Assembly: GCF_007655135.1 (NCBI RefSeq) | Contig: NC_045127.1 | Coordinates: 37,583,538 to 37,647,537, forward strand | Direction: 5' to 3' | DNA from: Punica granatum | Taxonomy: Eukaryota; Streptophyta; Magnoliopsida; Myrtales; Lythraceae | DNA length: 64,000 nt | Shown here: positions 49,890 to 59,500 of the stretch, one piece after another | Layout: the number at the start of each line of letters is the position of its first letter | How positions within the stretch are numbered: position 1 is the stretch's first letter | Translations under genes and position numbers: made by a program | Notes under the pieces: model-generated | What the model saw: only the letters and a program-made list of their open reading frames with translations | Told to the model about the DNA's origin: nothing | The model's database searches: none

Positions 49890-50240
49890 TTGGTTGATGC
49901 CTATTAAGGGTCGGCCAAAGCCTTTTTTTTTTAAATTAACAGGCCTAAGCTGATGTTTCCAAGTGTCGCCTTAGGCTAGGTCTTGACCGACGCTTATAAA
50001 CTCTTTTTTTAAAATTTTAATTGTTCTACGACGACCTTATAAGCGTTGCCTTTGGTCTAAAATCAATGACGACCCTTTCTAAGCGTCACTATAGGTCAAA
50101 CTGGCCAGACACTTGCGTAAGAGTCAGCCAGCCCTAGCTCGATGTAACATGGGGGTGATGCTTGCATAAGCGTTGCCCCATGTGTCGCATGACTTTTGGC
50201 GACACCTATAAGTGTCGCCCAAAGTCTAAAAAAAGCGTCG
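49890..50240. repeat. CACTA right subterminal repeats
   Basis: Repeated gcttataagc(g)ttgcc / aagcgtcgc-like motifs at close spacing, related to those at the left end. Confidence 0.7.
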
Positions 50241-50264
50241 TGCTAGGTAATTTTTCTTTTAGTG

Positions 50265-50267
50265 AGA
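50265..50267 (+). repeat. CACTA target duplication (AGA, right)
   Basis: Matches 46083-46085. Confidence 0.75.
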
Positions 50268-50560
50268 AAACACAATTGATTGTTTGTCGAACATGGAAAA
50301 ATAGGGCAAAACTTTTGACTAATTAAGTGAGAAAACTTTTGACTCGTTAAGTGAGAATATATATATATGAATTGGACAAAGCCCTCTTAGGCTTAGCCCC
50401 CTCTTTAGCACGCTTTGAACCTTGGGTGGTCCTTTTTTGTGTAATCTCCTTCCAAAATTAAAAGATCAGTCATTTTCCATCACTCACTTAAAAGAATCCT
50501 TCACCTTTTTTTTTTTTTTTTTTTGCTTTTTGGGTTAGATATCGGGCATTCTTATTTTCG

Positions 50561-50708
50561 CTTCTAAGAAAGGTCCATAAGCCTACTATAATGAACTAGA
50601 AATGCTAACATGTAATAAAGAGGCACGGGTAATCCCATTAAGTATTGAACCCGTAACATCTTAGTTGACAGGCGGAACATGCGCTACTGCATTATACTTT
50701 CTTTGATA
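50561..50708 (-). mobile_element. SINE-like element, family 1
   Basis: On the minus strand it starts TATCAAAGAAAGTATAATGC, with B-box GGGTTCAATAC, then gattacccgtgcctctttatt and a trailing ggacctttctta block. 148 bp. Confidence 0.6.
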
Positions 50709-51259
50709 ATTAGCTAATCCATATTCACCCAAAAAAGATTAGCTAATCCTAATTTTGTTCAAACGTGGATTTACTCTTGACCGCGAAGTGTTTTGAATTC
50801 CTACAGTGCAAGTGAAGTCCCCCAGCCGCAAGTTTAATTTAAGATTGTTCACTTAGATAATGACATCTCATGGTTGCCAGAATCTTTTCGTATAAAATTA
50901 ATTTGTGCTTTACCTAGTAATAGCATTTGACATTATTAATTTGATGACCGTCTTGTGTGTGTAAGGCTAACATTCACGGGAACATGATATGACAAGATAG
51001 CACGACATCCAAACTTACAGTTATTAAGCATGCGGATTAGTGATTACTAGACATCATTTTGAATTGATCAGGCATCTTTTATATCTAAACTAGAGCTTTG
51101 GACGCTCTTTATCTTTGTACTTTGCTCTATGACAATTTTGACATAAAATTACAACTTTTAAACTCGTATTCTTTTTCCTTTTTTTCTTTTTGAGTTGAAC
51201 GAAAGGTTTCCGGACCTAGTAGTGCCACGGATGTTCTGTAGATGAGAATTATACCTAAT

Positions 51260-51408
51260 CATCAAAAGAGGGTATAGCGCAGTAGTGCACACCCTTACCT
51301 GTTGACCTAGAGTCGAAGATTCGATATCTAGTGAGACTACCCGTACCTCTTTATTAGTTATTTAGGATTTCTTTTTCATTGTATTAGGTATTGGGCCTCT
51401 TTTGTAAC
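51260..51408 (+). mobile_element. SINE-like element, family 1 (reference copy)
   Basis: ATCAAAAGAGGGTATAGCGC opens it. The A-box-like TATAGCGCAGTAGTG and B-box-like AGATTCGATATC lie at tRNA-like spacing. A non-tRNA body (gactacccgtacctctttat) ends in CCTCTTTTGTAAC followed by an A-run, a usual SINE tail. 149 bp. Confidence 0.65.
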
Positions 51409-52028
51409 AAAAAAAACTCTAATTTCCTAATTTCAAATTGTGAGCAAGTGCCACAACATTAATTTTCGTTTTTAAAATTGGACAAGTGTTTTTTTTATGG
51501 ATCCAATTAGTAATTTAAGTAGCCATGATATAGGCGCTTCGCTGCAAGTCTGATAACTATATCAAATAATTTGAAAATTTTCAAATGACATTAAGTAAAG
51601 GAATTTATGATGTATTTAAAAAAAATGTTCCCAATTTATAAATTTGTGAAAAATAAATTAACAGTGATAATCAACTTTCATGATTGGGTCTTCTTATATG
51701 GGTAAATAGAGAATAATTATTACTTATAACATAAAAAGATAAATGTACAGTATAATCTTTTGAAAGATAAAATATAGAAGTAGTTAGTCAATGAATGAAC
51801 ATACATAATACGCATCGAAAGGAAGATATAATTATTTGTAAAGAAAAATGAAGTGTAGGATAAGTGTATAAATTTTTAGAAAAAATATTAGATAGAGAGG
51901 ATAAGTAGAATGCAGTGTCAAATCCTATAGTATTCGGGAAAAATTAGAAACGCTTGTACATGATAGGGACCAAAAACATGACTCTATATTTATTTGGGAA
52001 CGTTAGAGATTTACTTCCATAGGTGACA
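51409..52028. other. AT-rich spacer, nothing recognised
   Basis: No gene or repeat boundary recognised. Confidence 0.5.
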
Positions 52029-52036
52029 CTTTTGTA
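52029..52036 (+). repeat. hAT target site duplication (CTTTTGTA, left)
   Basis: Identical to 52622-52629. Confidence 0.85.
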
Positions 52037-52621
52037 TAAGGGTGATCGGTTCCGGGTACCCTGTATTTTTCACGGTACCCGGACCCTACCCTGTAAGGGA
52101 CAGATTCCAAGATTTTGGAACCGGACCCTACCCTGTTGAATCCGGGAATCGGAACCTACCCGGAACCTGTACTATACCACAGGTTCCGGATATCCTGTTG
52201 GAACCTATACAGTTTTTTGTTTTGCTAAATAAAGACGAAAATGTCACATATATAATCAGTAATCACGTCAAATAGAATGTCAACATGGATTTAGATTAAT
52301 CCGCAACAAAAAAAAATATGTCTCGTCAATTTATTAACAAAATTAAACATCCATAATACGATTTCACACAACAAAGTGCCTTTGTTCTGATTCATTAGAG
52401 GAGACAATAAATTTACTATTTCATCTTTTTTATTTTAATAAATAACCGGTTCCGGGTATCCTGTAAGTAGGAACCCGAACCGGAACCGGAATCGATTTTC
52501 ACCGGTTCCTAATTTTAATACCCGGAACCTACTCTATTTTCAATACAAGCTACCCGGACCCTACCCTTACGGGTAGATTCCGACCGGTTCTGGGTATACC
52601 CGGTACCCGTATACACCCCTA
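52037..52621. mobile_element. hAT-type MITE, 585 bp, rich in GGTACCCGG palindromes
   Basis: Termini TAAGGGTG and, inverted, TAGGGGTG are flanked by an exact 8-bp duplication, the size expected for hAT elements. Both ends carry repeated ggttccgggtaccc / gggtacccgg blocks in both orientations, giving strong hairpin potential, around an AT-rich centre. No transposase. The palindromic blocks produce an open frame (52042-52275) that is not a gene. Confidence 0.8.
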
Positions 52622-52629
52622 CTTTTGTA
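52622..52629 (+). repeat. hAT target site duplication (CTTTTGTA, right)
   Basis: Pairs with 52029-52036. Confidence 0.85.
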
Positions 52630-52704
52630 TATATAGAGTAATCATAAAAAAAGTGGGGAAAATTATACACATAGGGACCAATATAGGAGAAACTAATTCT
52701 TTCG

Positions 52705-53110
52705 AAATAACTAGTCTCATCACGATGATTGGGTCCTTTCATTTGACCGTTAAATTGTAAAATATCAATTGCTTATTGAATCTTGTGAATTACATAAAAA
52801 TATGAAAATCCAAATTTGGGGATCGAAGAGCTTTAAAAAAATGTGTGCATTAGAAATAAAAAATTAGATATCCATGAGTGAGAAAAAGGTTCCCCACTCA
52901 CAACCTAAAATTTGAAAAAAAAAATGATCTCATCATAATGACTGGGTCCTTTCACCCAATCCTTTAATCGTGAAATATCAATTGCTTGTTGAATCTTTTG
53001 AACTACGTGACAATAGAATACTTTAAATTCAGGCAGTCGAAGAGCTTTGAAAAACATGGGAATTAGAAATAAATAAATAAATAAGATGCCTAGGGCTAAG
53101 AAAAGGCATT
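52705..53110 (+). repeat. Tandem duplication of about 215 bp
   Basis: ctcatcacgatgattgggtcc (about 52714) and ctcatcataatgactgggtcc (about 52929) both lead through atatcaattgctt and tcgaagagcttt to a tagaaataaa block. Confidence 0.75.
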
Positions 53111-53688
53111 ACATATATCCTAATTTGGGGGAAAAAAACATTACATATATCCTAATTTTTACACCTAGCATTTTGGATACGAAATTTCTTTGGATTTTTC
53201 TGATGAAAGTTCAAGAAAAAAATATTTCTAAAGAAAAGGTCCAATCACAACAATCAGATTATTGGCCTCAACAGATTAATCGCATAACTTGTTACCTTGA
53301 CCTCATCGGGTTAAAAGCGCATTGGAGAAATGAGTAAATTTAAAAATTGTAAAAGAAAAGGAAATTTGAAATTTAAAAAAAGAAGTGGCGGGTGGGGAAA
53401 AGTGCCCCACTCGCTATCTGGTCCCATTATGGGCCTGTAATAATAACATCTTCTAAAAATTTTCACTTTGTTCATTGTAGAAGCCGGCGAATAATAAAAC
53501 TAGGAAAAAGGGGCCCCCAGCCCCCACTTCTGAGCTATTTGTTTGTATTAAATCAGTCAGTCCACATATGGAAATTATAGGAAACTCATTGTGATCCAAA
53601 TGAAGATTCCATCCACTAGAATCCATATCCAAAAATAATAGAGAGAGCCACCATATCCATAGTTGACAAAAAAAAATCATCCTAATAG
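53111..53688. other. Spacer, nothing recognised
   Basis: A short third echo of the 52.7-kb repeat may occur near 53240. No gene. Confidence 0.4.
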
Positions 53689-53694
53689 TTAATA

Positions 53695-54875
53695 GGAAAA
53701 ATTACATATACAACATAACCGAAAAAAAAATTTACATAAACAACATGATTTTTTTAATACTTTTTTAGGAGGCAAAACAATTTGATTTAGGCACTAACAT
53801 TTTGAAGTTTTTCACCACGTAACACATTGTCAATTTTCCGTTAACAATTGGACGGAAAACTCACGTGACACTGTGACTCTACACACGTGTAATTTTGGTG
53901 GGACTTGAACAATTAAATATAATTAAAATACAAGAAAAATTACTATATAGCATAACTTTTTGACTTTTTTCATGAAACAATATATTTTGATTCATTTTCA
54001 CCACACAACACGAAAATTTTAAACTTTTTCATTGTATATAGCACAACATCAACTTTCTATTAAAAAAAGAAAAAGAAAAAGAGAAGGGATGAAAAGCTAA
54101 AGTAGCTGAGAACCTCCCCAGCCTCCCACTTGGGAGATCTCACTTGGGTGAGATATCTCAAATCGGCTTTTTTTTCCCCCGTTTTTAGGGTATAGAGACG
54201 GAGGTTCGGCATACGGTAGAAATAAATCAAGCCACGTTATACGATTGCGTAATAAAGAGTTTTGGGTCATGTAAGGAAGTTAGGTAGTGAAAATTAACAA
54301 TGAAATTAGGAGATTTTCATTGTCAGATTCTCCACTAGGATCTCTAAAATTGAGGGTGGTCGTTGATCGGTGGGGATGCCCACACCCCTTCATGTCTGGT
54401 TTTTTTTTTCTTTTTTTCTTTTTTTGTTTTAAGTTCGTTTAATTTTAATTTTATTTAATTGTTTGCGTCCCACAAGAATTGCAATTGTGCATGGTCGGGG
54501 TGCTTCTTTAGCTTTTGCTCCATTTTTAATGAAAAGTTGATAGTGTACTATACAGCGAAAAAGTTCAAAATTTTCATGTTGTATGTGAAAATGAATCAAA
54601 ATATGCCACCTCATGATAAGGATCAAAAAACGTGTTGCATGTTGTAATTTTTCCTTGTCTTTTAATTTTATTTAATTATTTGGATTCCACTAGAATTACA
54701 CATGTGCAAGGTCGGGGTGCCGTGTCAGCTTTTTGTCCAATTTTTTATGGAAAGTTGAAGGTGTGTTATATGGTGAAAAATTCAAAATTTTCGCGTTGTA
54801 TGGTGAAAATAAACCAAACTGTGTACCTCATAGAAAAGGTCAAAAAATTTTGCTGAATGGTATAATTTACCCTAA
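53695..54875. mobile_element. Foldback-type element with dimeric inverted arms
   Basis: The left arm (about 53695-54075) holds two direct units of about 230 bp (gaaaaattac...ttttgattcattttcacca...caactttc). The right arm (about 54440-54875) holds two related units in the opposite orientation. A unique centre separates them. TTAATA flanks both sides (53689-53694 and 54876-54881), but the AT-rich context weakens this as a target duplication. No coding capacity. It could be a Mutator-like or foldback element. Confidence 0.6.
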
Positions 54876-54882
54876 TTAATAA

Positions 54883-55929
54883 TCTCTAAATATAAAAGTA
54901 AAATTGACTCCTAAAAGCAATTAATAAGATTATATTTAATAGGGTTAGAATGGTCAATTTGATAAATAATAATTTTTATAAAACTTTCTAATGTTATTAT
55001 AAAATTTGAGAAGAATTAAAAAAGTTTATATTTTTCTATACTTTAGCCATTATATTCGATATAATAAATGTTCAAGGTACGATACATAATTTAAAATTAT
55101 TTATATAATTATAAACTTATATATTAATTATAGTATCCATATATCCACACTCTGTATATAGCAAAATCCACTATTTAATATATATAAGAGCAAACTCTTC
55201 AGAACTAAAATAATTTATAAAATTATTCATAAGTGACAATAAATGTAGAAATCAATTCTAGATAGAATATTATATGAATATATATATATATATACAGAAA
55301 ATAAGTTAAAATTGGGTTTATATAAATGACAATAATTATTTCATATATATCACAAATTTCATTTAATATCATTTAAATTATCAACAGAATAAATAATTAA
55401 CTAAATGACTTAAACGCAAGTTTTTTTAAAGATCTAAACAAATTATATAACTCCGTGATAATGATAGGGTGCATTGCAATAGATAGCACACTAAATGAAA
55501 CAATAAATTTAATATTAATGTAATTTTAAAAAAAATTACTGCAAACAAACTAATTTAATCATACTAAAGTTATTTGAAAATAAGATTACTAATTTCATGA
55601 AATTATGATTCATTAAAATAAATAAATAAATAAATATAAATATGTAATTAATATGTGGAAATAAAAAGCCCAAAAAATAATGTTTTTAGAGCAAAAATAT
55701 TGATGATTTGATAGGTATGTAATTCATATTGAATAAGACAATTAATTGCAACATTATTATTGGATTATTTATAGTTAGTCAAATGTTATTGAAAATTATT
55801 GTTTTGAATTCAAATTAATCTTTATTTTTATTAATAAGAAATATTTTATTACAAATGTGAGTAATTCCCATAAAGATTATAATATGTATGCGATAACCAA
55901 TCCGTGCAATGGACAGGATAGAAGACTAG
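54883..55929 (+). mobile_element. Helitron-like element, 1047 bp, non-autonomous
   Basis: It starts TCTCTAAATATAAAAGTAAA after an A, continues ATTGACTCCTAAAAG, and ends tccgtgcaatggacagga...CTAG before a T. The 5' end matches that of the reverse-strand element at 44386. Very A+T-rich, no Rep/helicase coding. Confidence 0.65.
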
Positions 55930-56093
55930 TGTAAGTTAATTTTTAAGTGGTTTCTTATTCCATATGCAAGATCTGAGGTTCTTGTAAATAAAGATATTCC
56001 ATAAAGGAGAGAGTTTTACACCTTAATAGATTGACTCAACTCTAACCTGAATTAGACCAAAGTTAGTATGCTTCTGAATATCGGTAAGTACAT

Positions 56094-56236
56094 TGAAAAA
56101 TATAAAATAATTGCGTATACCCTCACTTGGTAAGCAAGAAATTCCAAATTCAATACTCGGTGGGACTACCCGTGCTTCTTATTAACTATTATAATTTTTA
56201 TGTCATTGTACTAAGTTCACAGACTTCCCTTTTAAC
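56094..56236 (+). mobile_element. SINE-like element, family 1 (diverged), upstream of the subtilase
   Basis: The body ggtgggactacccgtgcttctt and tail acttcccttttaac match the family. The A-box is eroded; the B-box reads AAATTCAATACTC. Immediately followed by an AT microsatellite. Confidence 0.55.
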
Positions 56237-56237
56237 A

Positions 56238-56268
<31 letters not shown>

Positions 56269-56542
56269 GTAAATTTTCTCAAATCACGACTTTTTTGGGT
56301 GAATTTCTCAAATCACAACTTTATTTAGCATTTTTTTTACCATTTAACACAAGCATTTATTTAATTCTCAAATTGATAAACACATCCATTGTAAGTAAAG
56401 GCATATGTGTTAGAAAAATCCTAATTAATTTTCTGTGCTTTATCCTCAAACTAATGAATTATCGACTCATCTGCATTCAAGTCTCTTCAAAACTATAAGT
56501 ACCTATTGACAACCCAGACCACTCACATCAGCCATCGACGCA
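56237..56542 (+). promoter_or_regulatory. Proximal upstream region of the subtilase gene
   Basis: An AT microsatellite (about 56237-56261) is followed by about 280 bp of ordinary sequence. A TATAAG motif at 56494-56499, 49 bp before the ATG, is the best TATA candidate and would give a short 5' UTR. No other element stands out. Confidence 0.4.
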
Positions 56543-59500
56543 ATGAATAACACTTACGCTTTTTTCCCGTTCCTTCTCTTTCTTCCTTTTCTCGCTTTCT
56601 GCGATGATCTTCAGGTATCCCCCTGAGCATGAACGCCTCTACTTCTTAAATGAGTTCGTTACCATGTATCGTATTAGATGATGTTCGTTGTTGTGTGCTA
56701 TTCTGTGTTCAATTATTGTGTATAGGTCTTCATAGTATACTTTGGAGAGCACACGGGAGACAAAGCTTTTCATGAAATAGAAGACTTCCACCATTCTTAT
56801 CTACTGTCCGTTAAAGAGTCCGATGAAGACGCCAGATCTTCTCTCCTCTATAGCTACAAGCACAGCATCAATGGCTTCGCCGCCATGCTCACACCAGATG
56901 AAGCCTCCAAACTATCCAGTACGTGCCAAAATCCTTCTTCATTGTTGCAGCTGATTGCATCAATTCATCATCCCTATCACTTACCAGCAAAACCTCACCT
57001 ACTTCAAGTACTCACTGACAGCGGTATAATAAATTTGGTTCGACAGAGCTGGATGAAGTGATATCGGTGATTCGGAGCAACCCGAGGAAGTACTCGCTGC
57101 AGACAACCAGGTCTTGGGATTTCTTGGGGTTGGAAGAGGGAGATGCAGATTGGCATTTGAAGCACCATCAACTTGGAGACGGGTTACTGCAAAGAGCAAA
57201 ATATGGCAGAGAAGTCATAGTTGGAATATTGGACAGTGGTAAGAATCAATTAGGCCACGGCCCGTACTTCATCCAAAAAATAAAAAAGCTCCTAAAAACA
57301 TCTGTAAAGCTCTCCTAAAAATACATACAAAATCCTAATCTCAAATTTTTCGTCAGAAATTCTCTACTAGCTGCGACTCAAACAGTCCGCACGGGTTATG
57401 GGTGTGTAATCATCGATATCCGTTTTGAGTTTCGTTACTACGTACAGACCATTTTCTTCTTCTTTTACAAGCATATATATATATATATATAATCGAATCG
57501 TTTGATCAGTGATGTCCAAGAAATACCTACTAATAACTGCAAATTTTTGTTTTTGCTCCTGAGTTGTCCTTACTATGGTCTGTGCCAACACTGCTGCTGT
57601 TCGTCGTCATCATGTGATTTCCCCCCACCACCAACCTCTTATCATCTTTGTAACTTTGTGGGAGATGGACAACAATATGTTTCCCAGGGATTTGTAGTGT
57701 CTAATCAATATATATGGAGACCATTGATGCATATTTTCTGAATTCGAGTCAGCATTTTCGTCGAGTGTGGTCGTGACCACGGCAGTGCACTAATTATTGC
57801 CTAATCGATCAAGTCATCATATATCGATTAGGAGTGTGGCCGGAATCAAAATGTTTCAGTGATGAAGGGATGGGATCCATTCCAAAATCATGGAAAGGAG
57901 TCTGCCAAAGCGGACAAGATTTCAACTCGTCCCACTGCAACAGGTAATGTTATTTTGTATGCCCCTTTTAATAATTATATATATATATATATATATATAT
58001 AATCGTTTCTCGTTTTGTTAGAAATTGGTTATTGCATATATACAATTCCTAAGAAAACAACTTGTGGCCGGAGGAGATACCGTTAGTTAGGCCGGCATGG
58101 ATAGCCAGGAAGTGAATGTCGCGTTCTGTTGCATAAAAAAGGATTTGAAGTATCTTTCCTAACATTAACAGCTTATTTTGATAGCGAGTTAGGGAAGGTT
58201 ACGGAGGATGGTTAATGAAAAATTATTACACAAATCTGTTTAATAATAATCATAATTCATCCCTTCATAATTCCCTTAACCCGTTATCTAAACTTGCACT
58301 AAAGAGTTTGGTTTGTAGTGCCATGGGATGGGAGGTCAAATAAATGTTTTTTTTTCTCTTTTTTTAAACAAAAACGATGTTTGGGTGGAATATTTTAGTA
58401 ATGTTTTTTTTTTTCCTTTTTTTTCAGTTATAATAGGAAACTAATGACCTAATATAAGGAAATCTAAATAAAATGGTACGGGTTGTCATATTCATGAGAA
58501 TCAAACCTGAAACCTCTTGGTTACGAGATAAGAATGTTAGACACTGCACTACACCCAATTTCTCTAGTAATGTTTTTTTTATTATTCTTGATGGTTGCAA
58601 ACGTGATTGTGATCAAAATTAGTTCAATTTACTTCTTAATAATCTAGCTTCTGTCTGCCAGTTAGCTTAGTCTTTAGCTCATAATAAGATAAGGTGGAAT
58701 ACCCGTGGTCTATTTATTAAAAAAAAAAAAAGGGCGCTTTTGTCTAGATCTCTCTGCCAACTAGCTTAAGAGAGAGAGCTTGGTAGAGAGAGGAAAGCTA
58801 TCCTCCAAAGATAATAAAAAAAGCAAGCTCATTGTTTCTTGGCATCTTTCAAATGCCTTCTCGTGAGCAGCTCCAAGTCATTCCCCCATTGACCCTCAAT
58901 ATATAATTACCTTCTTTTTTTTTTATGCGTAATCAATTTCTAGAAGTTAAATTGTGCTCCGACTAATTCAATTGAGTTGAGTTAGCCTACTGAGAGCTAA
59001 AACTCTCATAGCGTGGACTTTCTCCATTCATAAAATTTGAACTCGATACTTTATTTAAAGGAAACAAATATCGAACCGTTAGAACCAATCCATATTAATA
59101 TATTTTTTTTCAAGGCATAAATTATGAAGGTTGGTGCCAACCAGTAGGTTTGGCAGATGCCTCTACAACCTTATAACATTTAGGGGATCAACCCAACCCG
59201 TCCACTCTGCATTTGGATTTCGGGACCAGTAACAGAAGGCCCTGCCTCTTTTGGAAAAAGGAAATCTAGACGTGAACCCGTACTATGTGTGAAATTCATG
59301 GAGTGAATGAGGTGTTATTTCTTATGATCATTATTGGTAAAGTGATTGGGAACCATTTTTATGATTTATCTAGAGAAATGAGAATCATTTCTTATTGGGC
59401 AGTTGTAGAAAATTACGAACCCAAATCAAAGAGTCGAGTGATATCTCAGACTAACCAACAGCCTGGTGCATTTTCTATTGTGAACCAGGAAGCTAATCGG

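Larger units (their letters stand above)
46086..50264. mobile_element. Non-autonomous CACTA (En/Spm-type) DNA transposon
   Basis: Left terminus CACTACAAGAAATTGACCC; right terminus, read inward, CACTAAAAGAAAAATTACC. Flanked by a 3-bp AGA duplication, the size expected for CACTA elements. Both ends are packed with subterminal motifs of the gcgacgcttgaaagc type in both orientations (46110-46350 and 49900-50240), the presumed transposase-binding repeats. No transposase frame is present, so it would depend on an element elsewhere. The middle holds tandem arrays and two MITE copies. Confidence 0.85.
57944..59488 (+). other. Subtilase intron 4 (1545 bp), repeat-laden
   Basis: Donor GTAATG, acceptor CCAG. 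Contains an AT microsatellite (about 57977-58001), poly-T tracts and two antisense SINE-like copies, which account for much of its length. Confidence 0.85.
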
